From Bacilli bacterium (GTDB lineage Bacteria; Bacillota_I; Bacilli_A; RF39; UBA660): a stretch of 5,038 bases of DNA. The position numbers and the translations under genes were made by a program. The notes beneath the pieces are model-generated. The model was not told where the DNA came from and did no database searches. It was given only the letters and a program-made list of their open reading frames with translations. Below are positions 1-4,960 of the stretch, piece by piece; within the stretch, counting starts at the first letter, position 1, and each line of letters opens with the position of its first letter. The stretch covers positions 1 through 5,038 of the forward strand of contig JAQVZB010000059.1 in NCBI GenBank assembly GCA_029004695.1. Direction: 5' to 3'.

Positions 1-639
1 CAAATCCATTCTGTGGATTTGAGTAATTTAAATGAAGACACAATAAAAAAGTTTTTATCTTATTATAATGAATTATCTTTAGTATATGGTAAAAAGATTA
101 AAATTACAATTCATCCTGCCGAAGAAATAAATAGCATTGAAATTATTAATAAAAGTATTAAAATATTAAATTATATTACCGAAATAATAAAAGAAAATAA
201 TTATAATTTTGAAATACTGCTAGAAAATTTAAATAAATTAAAATATCGTATTAGTTGTAGTATTCATAATGTATTTTACATATATAAAAAAACCAATATT
301 GATGGTATAACATTAGATTTTGGCCATTATGTTAGCGATAATTTAAATAGATTTTCTAAAATATTAAATATCAATAAGATAAAAAATATCCATATTCATG
401 ATATAAATAATAATCATATTGATCATTATCCCTTTTATTATCATAATGTAGAATTAGATAAAATATTTGAATATTTAGAAAAAATAAAATATCATCAAAA
501 TATTGTATTAGAATGTGCTTTAGAATATTTAAAAGGTGAAACATTAGAAGATAAAATAAAAGAATATATTAATCAAATTGAATATATTAAAAATAGATTA
601 AAGAAGGTAGAAGATGAAAGTTGTTATTCAAAGATGTAA
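1..639 (+). CDS. Sugar phosphate isomerase/epimerase-like TIM-barrel protein (5'-partial)
   Basis: The frame is open from base 1, reading QIHS before the first possible start (GTG at 13), so the gene begins left of the window and about a quarter of a usual 270-280 residue protein is missing. The pattern fits the xylose isomerase-like / AP endonuclease 2 TIM-barrel family (PF01261). Barrel strands carry candidate metal ligands in the expected order: IHPAEE (codons at 109-126), Glu of LLEN (223-225), Asp and His of LDFGH (316-327), HIHD (391-402), a later His-rich loop, and Glu of IVLEC (511-513). Members isomerise or epimerise sugars or inositols, or act as endonuclease IV; the specific substrate cannot be told. 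It ends in TAA and overlaps dtd by 26 bases, so the two are probably cotranscribed. No signal peptide or membrane segment is seen, so it is likely cytoplasmic. Family is fairly sure, function open. Confidence 0.75.
   Translation, partial: QIHSVDLSNLNEDTIKKFLSYYNELSLVYGKKIKITIHPAEEINSIEIINKSIKILNYITEIIKENNYNFEILLENLNKLKYRISCSIHNVFYIYKKTNIDGITLDFGHYVSDNLNRFSKILNINKIKNIHIHDINNNHIDHYPFYYHNVELDKIFEYLEKIKYHQNIVLECALEYLKGETLEDKIKEYINQIEYIKNRLKKVEDESCYSKM
601..607 (+). promoter_or_regulatory. Ribosome binding site of dtd
   Basis: AAGAAGG lies six bases before the dtd ATG at 614, inside the 3' end of the preceding gene. It fixes the dtd start within the overlap and suggests translational coupling between the two genes. 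Confidence 0.6.
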
Positions 640-1057
640 AGAAGGAAAAGTTTCAGTAAATAATAAAAAAGTTAATCAAATAAAAAAAGGTTTTGTTATC
701 TTAGTAGGAATAGCTAAAGATGATACTGAAAAAGATATCAATTATTTAGTTAATAAAATTCTTAAATTAAGAGTATTTGATGATGAAAATAGGATTATGA
801 ATAAAAGTATTATGGATATTAAAGGTGAGATTTTATCAATAAGTCAATTTACACTTCAAGCTATTACTAAAGATGGTAACCGTCCTAGTTATATTAATGC
901 TATGAGTGGAGATGAAGCTTTAAAATTATATGAATTATTTAACATCAAATTAAATCAATATATTAAAACCTATCCTGGAGTATTTGGTGGTGATATGCTT
1001 TTAGATATTCAAAATGATGGACCAGTAACGATAATTATCGATTCTAAAAATAAATAA
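614..1057 (+). CDS. dtd: D-aminoacyl-tRNA deacylase
   Basis: This 147-residue protein has the normal length and full pattern of DTD, the cytoplasmic homodimeric enzyme that hydrolyses D-amino acids (and glycine mischarged on tRNA-Ala) from tRNA. It starts MKVVIQR, matching the family's M-x-V-V-x-Q-R. The SQFTL motif is at residues 77-81, NRPSY at 89-93, PGVFGGDM at 121-128, and the NDGPVT segment with the Gly-cisPro chirality motif is at 134-139. The ATG at 614 is supported by AAGAAGG six bases upstream. The gene overlaps the upstream isomerase-like gene by 26 bases in another frame and ends in TAA. In many Firmicutes dtd follows relA/spoT; that neighbour is not seen here. The gene looks intact. 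Identification is firm; coupling to the upstream gene is inferred from the overlap. Confidence 0.96.
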   Translation: MKVVIQRCKEGKVSVNNKKVNQIKKGFVILVGIAKDDTEKDINYLVNKILKLRVFDDENRIMNKSIMDIKGEILSISQFTLQAITKDGNRPSYINAMSGDEALKLYELFNIKLNQYIKTYPGVFGGDMLLDIQNDGPVTIIIDSKNK

Positions 1058-1067
1058 AAAAAACTAC

Positions 1068-1114
1068 TTGATCATAATATTAACTTGAATCAGTTAAATC
1101 AATAAGCATTTTTT
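1068..1114 (+). terminator. Weak candidate terminator after dtd
   Basis: Eleven bases after the dtd stop, TTGAT (1068-1072) pairs with ATCAA (1098-1102) around a perfect inner stem TTAACT/AGTTAA (1080-1085, 1092-1097) with a six-base loop and a seven-base bulge. A run of six T follows at 1109-1114. The stem is A+T-rich and weak, so this is only a plausible intrinsic terminator. Confidence 0.35.
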
Positions 1115-1186
1115 CTTTCGTAATGTTACTTTTTGTATTTTACTTTTTCCTAAAATTTAAATATTTTATTAATTTATTCTTATTAA

Positions 1187-1411
1187 TTACCACGGAGCAT
1201 TACCAAATTGACCATATCCATCAAACGAGCTAAAGCCTGAACCTTTTGAGTCTAATATTATAGTCCCTCTACGTAAGCCACTACTTTGATTTGCCCAATC
1301 GCATTGAACGTGATATTTACCTTGAACTGATAAATTACATCTAGATATAAATGTCAGCCAAGTAGACCACTTTTTGATAAAGATAAACCTAAAGTTGCTT
1401 TTGGGCCAATG
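1187..1411 (-). pseudogene. Start-less coding relic, C-terminal end of an unknown Trp-rich protein
   Basis: On the minus strand 74 codons are open from just inside a TAA (complement of 1412-1414) down to the TAA at 1187-1189, with no ATG, GTG or TTG anywhere, so it cannot be a complete gene as it stands. The translated end runs from KKWSTWLTFISRC through GKYHVQCDW to DGYGQFGNAPW before the stop. It has five Trp and two Cys in 74 residues and a Gly/Ser-rich tail, resembling the end of a small secreted protein, but I do not recognise a family. G+C over 1191-1370 is about 38% by my count, clearly higher than the surrounding genes, which suggests acquired DNA. The convincing part is 1187 to about 1360; beyond that it overlaps the plus-strand relic. 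Calling it a remnant is inference. Confidence 0.4.
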
Positions 1412-1667
1412 TTATAAAGGGAATACAACTTTAGTGATGATGCTACATTAAAAAACTATAAAAGAAATATTTAATAGAGCTGAAGAAATAAAATGTTCAA
1501 ATCAATGTCTCACTTGGCAAATTTGTACTTCTCAGTGTTAAAATGAACCTGAAGCTGAAAAAGATTATAGTATAATTATATATGATAATAAAAGAAGAGC
1601 TTACAGTACTTATGATATTTGGCTATATAACTATGATCAAGCATATTTTTCATATAGTCTTAATTAA
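1364..1667 (+). pseudogene. Disrupted plus-strand coding relic, unknown family
   Basis: Read with corrections, this stretch looks like the 3' part of a decayed gene. One frame gives RPLFDKDKPKVAFGPML, a TAA at 1415-1417, then REYNFSDDATLK. Around 1451-1454 coding potential shifts to another frame, giving TIKEIFNRAEEIKC, an internal TAA at 1539-1541, then a segment from NEPEAEKDY to FSYSLN ending at TAA 1665-1667 with TAG next. The middle holds two CxxxC pairs (CSNQC and CTSQC) five residues apart, possibly a metal-binding knuckle. One frameshift and two stops rule out a functional product in the standard code, and since both stops are TAA, reading TGA as Trp would not repair it. I do not recognise the family. 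It abuts the minus-strand relic near 1360, suggesting a rearrangement junction. Confidence 0.35.
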
Positions 1668-1684
1668 TAGTTCATTGAAGAAAT

Positions 1685-1707
1685 AACGAAATTGGTTATA
1701 ATTTTCG
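1685..1707 (-). terminator. Weak candidate terminator for the minus-strand operon
   Basis: Read on the minus strand, about 15 bases past the stop of the membrane-protein gene, CGAAAATT (1707-1700) can pair with AATTTCG (1693-1687) allowing one bulged base, and is followed by a T-rich stretch (complement of 1675-1686). Position is right for an intrinsic terminator, but the stem is weak and the T tract is interrupted. Confidence 0.3.
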
Positions 1708-1721
1708 AAGAAAGTACATCA

Positions 1722-2078
1722 TTAATCGTTTGCTTTTTTTTGGATTCCAAACATTGATCCAATACTAGAACTTACAATAATGATTAAATAATAAATAATT
1801 GTATTAATATTATAACTATTTTTATATAATAAACTAAAGATAAATAAGAATAAACAAAATAATATTCCTAATATAAGACCATTTAAATAACCTTTTTTTT
1901 CACTTTTTTTACCGATAAGAAAACCACTTATTAAAGATATTATTACCATAAAGATTAGAATCACAACATCATAGGTTTGAATTTTTAATAAGTTTAGAAT
2001 TCCAAGTATTAAAGGAAAAATAAAAATAAAAGATACTGGGATGACCATAACTTTTAAATATTTTATTATTTGATTCAT
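1722..2078 (-). CDS. TIGR04086/DUF3792 family small integral membrane protein
   Basis: This 118-residue protein is almost entirely hydrophobic, with four predicted membrane helices at about residues 10-31, 37-56, 64-84 and 92-112. The loop between helices 2 and 3 has the family's GxxxGKKxxxKGYLNG-like pattern (residues 52-67), and the last helix ends in SSSIGSMFGIQ, matching the Gly-rich end of TIGR04086/DUF3792 (YrzE-type) proteins. Their function is unknown; they are common in Firmicutes. The ATG at 2076-2078 is backed by AGGTGG four bases upstream (2083-2088). It lies 32 bases behind the YigZ-like gene on the same strand and is probably its operon partner. Two A-tracts (8 and 7 A on the coding strand, 1893-1900 and 1904-1910) encode the KKSEKK loop. 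The C-terminus KKAND is charged. The family call is good; the role is open. Confidence 0.7.
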   Translation of the reverse strand: MNQIIKYLKVMVIPVSFIFIFPLILGILNLLKIQTYDVVILIFMVIISLISGFLIGKKSEKKGYLNGLILGILFCLFLFIFSLLYKNSYNINTIIYYLIIIVSSSIGSMFGIQKKAND

Positions 2079-2082
2079 AAAA

Positions 2083-2088
2083 CCACCT
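2083..2088 (-). promoter_or_regulatory. Ribosome binding site of the DUF3792 gene
   Basis: On the minus strand AGGTGG stands four bases before the ATG at 2078. It resembles the AGGTGA end of the full anti-SD complement and lies just after a tandem 13-base repeat in the 32-base intergenic spacer. Confidence 0.55.
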
Positions 2089-2115
2089 AATAAAGATTAT
2101 TCAATAAAGATTATT
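2089..2115. repeat. 13-bp tandem direct repeat
   Basis: AATAAAGATTATT occurs perfectly at 2089-2101 and 2103-2115 with one base between. The second copy contains the stop codon of the YigZ-like gene (2111-2113); the first directly precedes the ribosome binding site of the next gene. It probably reflects a small local duplication of the gene end. Confidence 0.8.
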
Positions 2116-2458
2116 TTATACATAAATTTGCTGTTTTACTATAACTACGAAGTAAAAGAGGAGCTCCTAATTTAATTCCTCCATAATATCTAATTATAAC
2201 GATCAAATGATTATTTAGATTATTTCTTTCTAAAACATTTAAGATTTGAATCCCCGCCGTATTATTAGGTTCTTTATCATCAGTTTTACCTGCTGTATGA
2301 TTAAATTTATAAGCATAAGGAGCATGTCTTAATTTTTTATGATCTTTTTTTAAATCATTTAAAATAACTTTTATTTCATCTAAATTATCTATTTCATATA
2401 AATAACCATAAAACTTACTTTTTTTTTCTTCTACATAAGAAGTGTTTATTAATTTCAA
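2111..2458 (-). CDS. YigZ/IMPACT family protein, N-terminal domain only
   Basis: This 115-residue protein matches the N-terminal UPF0029 (Impact) domain of the YigZ/YvyE family. Visible motifs are KSKF (13-16), HAPYAY (45-50), DDKEPNNTAG (60-69; family DDGEPSGTAG) and RYYGGIKLG (90-98), followed by RSYS. Usual bacterial members are about 200-215 residues with a C-terminal DUF1949 domain; here the protein stops right after the first domain, and no remnant of the second fits in the 32 bases before the next gene. The usual GAGGLVRAY is GAPLLLRSY. The eukaryotic relative IMPACT binds GCN1; the bacterial role is uncertain. TTG at 2458 is preferred because AAAGGTGAT (2471-2463) lies four bases before it. 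The alternative GTG at 2467 lies inside that site and would add three residues. It diverges from uvrC and leads the operon with the DUF3792 gene. Confidence 0.8.
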   Translation of the reverse strand: MKLINTSYVEEKKSKFYGYLYEIDNLDEIKVILNDLKKDHKKLRHAPYAYKFNHTAGKTDDKEPNNTAGIQILNVLERNNLNNHLIVIIRYYGGIKLGAPLLLRSYSKTANLCIK

Positions 2459-2462
2459 GCTA

Positions 2463-2471
2463 ATCACCTTT
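2463..2471 (-). promoter_or_regulatory. Ribosome binding site deciding a TTG start for the YigZ-like gene
   Basis: On the minus strand AAAGGTGAT ends four bases before TTG at 2458 and contains the GTG that would otherwise be the first start (2467-2465). A long match to the anti-SD complement at normal spacing favours TTG as the real start. Confidence 0.6.
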
Positions 2472-2475
2472 ATTA

Positions 2476-2481
2476 ATTATA
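2476..2481 (-). promoter_or_regulatory. Candidate -10 box for the YigZ-like/DUF3792 operon
   Basis: The minus strand reads TATAAT at 2481-2476, about 18 bases upstream of the TTG start. A start of transcription some seven bases on would fall at about 2469-2470, leaving a very short leader that still holds most of the ribosome binding site. No good -35 hexamer is seen 16-18 bases upstream, and TATAAT is frequent by chance in DNA this A+T-rich. Confidence 0.35.
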
Positions 2482-2504
2482 CTATAATTATTTAAAATAT
2501 GCTG

Positions 2505-2510
2505 TATAAT
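2505..2510 (+). promoter_or_regulatory. Candidate -10 box of uvrC
   Basis: TATAAT at 2505-2510 directly follows a CTG in the divergent yigZ-like/uvrC spacer. A transcript starting about seven bases downstream would begin at 2517-2518, at or within ten bases of the uvrC start codon. No convincing -35 box is visible at 16-18 bases, so the call rests on the -10 and its position. Confidence 0.4.
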
Positions 2511-2526
2511 ATAATTAGTGATTATT

Positions 2527-4287
2527 ATGTTTAATGATGAATTAAAATTAGTTCCTAATAAACCAGGTTCATACCAAATGTATAATAAAAATAATGTTAT
2601 TATATATGTTGGTAAAGCTAAAGACTTAAAAAAACGCTTAAGTTCTTATTTTCGCGGTCAAACCACTGGAAAAACCGCGAAAATGGTTAGTGAAATAGCA
2701 TATTTTAAATATTTAGTTACCGAAACTGAATTAGAATCATTTCTTCTCGAACTTAATTTAATTAAAGAATATAACCCTAAATATAATATTTTATTAAAAG
2801 ATGATAAAAGTTATCCTTATATTGAACTAATCAAAAAACCTTATCCTAAATTAAGAATTGCAAGATATTTAAAGATAAAAAAAGCTAAAGATCGCTTATT
2901 ATTTGGTCCTTATGTTAATGCTTATGCAGCTCGAAGAATGGTTAATTTAATCAATCGACTATATCCTTTAAAAAAATGTCAAGGATTACCTAATGAAATA
3001 TGTCTTTATTATCATATTAATCAATGTTTAGGATATTGTAATTATGATATTAATGAAGAGCAAATAAATAAGATGATTGAAGAAATAACCTCATTTTTAA
3101 AAGGTAATGATGCAATTATTAAAGATAGATTATTAAAACAATTAAATTATTATGCTGAAGAAATGAATTATGAGCTGGCTAATGAATTAAAAAATGAACT
3201 GAACTATATAAAAATAATATTAGAAAAACAAAGAGTAGAGTTATACAATAAAGAAAATTTAGACGTCATTAATTATTACTATTATAAAGATTTTTTAGGA
3301 ATAGAAATATTATTTATTAGAAGTGGTAAATTAATTGGTTCTTTTAATGATATATTTAATGCCCAAAGTAATTATTTAGAAGACTTAGAATTATATATTG
3401 CTTTATTTTATCATAAGAAAGAAATCCCAAAACAAATTTTAGTTCCTCAAGAATTAAACACTAAATTATTAAAAGAAGTATTACAAACCAATATCATAAC
3501 TTCTTTAAAAGGTAATAAGAAAAAAATCCTTAATATGGCTTCAGAAAATGCGAAAATAAATGTTATAAATAATTATCAAAAAAAGAAAAATTTATTATAT
3601 CGAAGTAAGGGAGCTAATCAAGAGTTATCTGATTTATTAGGGATTAATATCATCAGAATAGATGCTTTTGATAATTCCAATCTTTTTGGTTCTTTTGCCG
3701 TTTCGGGAATGGTTGTATTTATTGATGGAATGCCAATGCCAAAAGAATATCGAAAATATAAAGTAACAGTTGATAAAAATGATGATTATAATACAATGAA
3801 AGAAATCATTTATCGAAGGTATCAAAGAGCATTAATCGAAAAAACTATCTTACCAGATTTAATTATTGTTGATGGAGGAATAAATCAAATAAGAGCAGCT
3901 AAAGAAGTGATTAAAGATTTAAATCTAAATATTAGAATATGTGGTCTAGTTAAAAATAAAGATCATAAAACAAATGAATTAATTGATGGTGATAATTTAG
4001 AAATCTATAAGATCGATAAAACAAGTAATTTATTTCATTATTTAACAAGAATTCAAGATGAAGTTCATCGCTATACAATTAATTATCATAAAAGCTTACG
4101 AAGTAAAGGTTCTATTACCAGTATCTTAGATAATATATCTGGTATAGGAGCAAAAAGAAAAGCCGAATTAATTAAAGCATTTGGTAGTGTTGAAAATATT
4201 AAAGAAGCAGATAATAAAGCATTAGAGAAATATTTACCAGCAAAAATTGTAATTACTTTAAAAGAATATTTAAATGAAAATAATTGA
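2527..4287 (+). CDS. uvrC: UvrABC system protein C (excinuclease subunit C)
   Basis: UvrC is the dual nuclease of nucleotide excision repair: it joins the UvrB-DNA lesion complex and cuts 3' and then 5' of the damage. At 586 residues it has normal length and all domains. The GIY-YIG nuclease (about 11-95) has GSY at 14-16, YVG at 27-29 and the catalytic Arg at 37. Four cysteines (151, 159, 167, 171) match the known 4Fe-4S site. A UVR helix pair that binds UvrB spans about 200-237. The RNase H-like 5' nuclease carries FDNSN (Asp382), VDGG (Asp449) and DEVHRY (His514). Tandem HhH motifs follow at about 533-582 (SGIGAKRKAEL). It starts at ATG 2527 or GTG 2518 (three extra residues); neither has a clear ribosome binding site, so the mRNA may be leaderless. 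It ends TGA-TAG. A perfect 11-bp inverted repeat lies in the nuclease-domain coding region. Confidence 0.97.
   Translation: MFNDELKLVPNKPGSYQMYNKNNVIIYVGKAKDLKKRLSSYFRGQTTGKTAKMVSEIAYFKYLVTETELESFLLELNLIKEYNPKYNILLKDDKSYPYIELIKKPYPKLRIARYLKIKKAKDRLLFGPYVNAYAARRMVNLINRLYPLKKCQGLPNEICLYYHINQCLGYCNYDINEEQINKMIEEITSFLKGNDAIIKDRLLKQLNYYAEEMNYELANELKNELNYIKIILEKQRVELYNKENLDVINYYYYKDFLGIEILFIRSGKLIGSFNDIFNAQSNYLEDLELYIALFYHKKEIPKQILVPQELNTKLLKEVLQTNIITSLKGNKKKILNMASENAKINVINNYQKKKNLLYRSKGANQELSDLLGINIIRIDAFDNSNLFGSFAVSGMVVFIDGMPMPKEYRKYKVTVDKNDDYNTMKEIIYRRYQRALIEKTILPDLIIVDGGINQIRAAKEVIKDLNLNIRICGLVKNKDHKTNELIDGDNLEIYKIDKTSNLFHYLTRIQDEVHRYTINYHKSLRSKGSITSILDNISGIGAKRKAELIKAFGSVENIKEADNKALEKYLPAKIVITLKEYLNENN
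2648..2684. repeat. Perfect 11-bp inverted repeat with GC core inside uvrC
   Basis: ATTTTCGCGGT (2648-2658) is exactly complementary to ACCGCGAAAAT (2674-2684), with a 15-base loop. The arms encode part of YFRG and of GKTAKM in the GIY-YIG domain. The CGCGG cores stand out in such A+T-rich DNA and would form a stable hairpin in RNA. Confidence 0.85.
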
Positions 4288-4294
4288 TAGTAAA

Positions 4295-4302
4295 AGAGGA
4301 AG
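4295..4302 (+). promoter_or_regulatory. Ribosome binding site of the unknown gene after uvrC
   Basis: AGAGGAAG lies four bases before ATG 4307. It sits downstream of an earlier in-frame ATG at 4274, which overlaps the uvrC end and lacks such a site, so it decides the start in favour of 4307. Confidence 0.65.
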
Positions 4303-4306
4303 AAAT

Positions 4307-4912
4307 ATGATAGATACAAAAGAAGATATAATTTTTTTAAAAGATTTGTATGCGGGAAGATTAGTTGATAATCGTCTATATAAAGATGGAACAAATTATA
4401 CGATGAATCATTTTATTATCCTTGAAAAAAAGAATAAATTGATTGGTTCAGTGTCATCAAGTCCATATACTTTATATAAAGATGTTTTTAGTGATGAGTC
4501 ATACTATATTAATAATGCTGGTAAAGTTATTTTTAAAAATGAAAATCCTGAAGTAATTAAATTGAATATAAATGTAATTAATTTTTTACCAGTTAAACAA
4601 ATTTTAATAACAGTAGCAGACTTATTTGAAAAAATAACTGAAATACCTAATTTTAGTTTTGATAAATTTCAAAATTTTAAAAAAACCTATGATTTTATTG
4701 AATATTGTATGATTGAAGATAATTTTGTTGAAGTAAATGAGGAATTTATAAATAATTTATACGATAATTTAGAAACTATTGATGCTTTATTAATTGAAAA
4801 AAATGAAGCAACAGTTATAAATAAATATACTAATCTATTTGCAAAAAAGAATTCTAGCGAAAAAAGACATTTAGAACTAGTTAAAGATGAAGGCAGAAGA
4901 AAATTAACTTAG
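4307..4912 (+). CDS. Hypothetical protein of unknown family
   Basis: The gene encodes 201 residues from ATG 4307, chosen over ATG 4274 because AGAGGAAG lies four bases upstream; the longer form would add 11 residues and overlap uvrC by 14 bases. I do not recognise a family. The protein has no signal peptide and no membrane helix. The first half looks like mixed beta structure (IILEKKNKLIGSVSSSPYTLY, KVIFKNENPEVIKLNINVINF), the middle alternates hydrophobic and charged residues (VADLFEKI, FDKFQNFKKTYDFIEYC), and the tail is highly charged (KKNSSEKRHLELVKDEGRRK). It has one Cys and no Trp. It follows uvrC by 19 bases and is likely cotranscribed, but proximity alone does not imply a repair role. 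It ends in TAG only a few bases from a candidate insertion-sequence end, so its C-terminus might have been altered by that insertion. Confidence 0.7.
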   Translation: MIDTKEDIIFLKDLYAGRLVDNRLYKDGTNYTMNHFIILEKKNKLIGSVSSSPYTLYKDVFSDESYYINNAGKVIFKNENPEVIKLNINVINFLPVKQILITVADLFEKITEIPNFSFDKFQNFKKTYDFIEYCMIEDNFVEVNEEFINNLYDNLETIDALLIEKNEATVINKYTNLFAKKNSSEKRHLELVKDEGRRKLT

Positions 4913-4920
4913 TTAATAAT

Positions 4921-4945
4921 TAAAAAGTCAAGTGCAACAATTAAG
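4921..4945. repeat. Candidate terminal inverted repeat of an IS30-family element
   Basis: The stretch holds AAAAAGTCAAGTGCAACAA, which reads TTGTTGCACTTGACTTTTT on the other strand. GTTGCACTT-type ends followed by an A+T-rich part are typical of IS30-family elements from low-GC Gram-positives as I remember them. It lies between the end of the unknown gene and the transposase stop, as expected for an IS terminus. The exact outer base and the partner repeat are not visible. Confidence 0.5.
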
Positions 4946-4960
4946 AAATATAAAATATAA

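Noticed and set aside
13..15. GTG at 13 as the true start of the first gene
   Set aside because: The frame is open through base 1, and the protein lacks the N-terminal barrel strands of its family, so the gene continues beyond the window. There is no ribosome binding site before 13.
1058..1186. Possible small gene or RNA between dtd and the minus-strand relic
   Set aside because: Apart from the weak hairpin at 1068-1114 it is T-rich sequence with no open frame of useful length, no tRNA-like fold and no riboswitch-like conserved stem.
2461..2526. LexA/SOS operator in the uvrC promoter region
   Set aside because: No CGAACN4GTTCG-like dyad is present between the divergent genes, so SOS control of uvrC is not supported by the sequence.
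3637..3825. 62-codon open frame on the minus strand inside uvrC
   Set aside because: It lies opposite the conserved RNase H-like domain of UvrC, has no ribosome binding site or recognisable protein, and is a by-product of the A+T-rich coding strand.
4274..4306. Longer form of the unknown gene starting at ATG 4274
   Set aside because: It would overlap the end of uvrC and has no ribosome binding site, whereas ATG 4307 has AGAGGAAG at proper spacing.
4086..4394. 102-codon open frame on the minus strand across the end of uvrC and the next gene
   Set aside because: It spans two well-supported plus-strand genes, and its hydrophobic Leu/Phe-rich translation is what the complement of Lys-rich codons gives. 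No ribosome binding site supports it.
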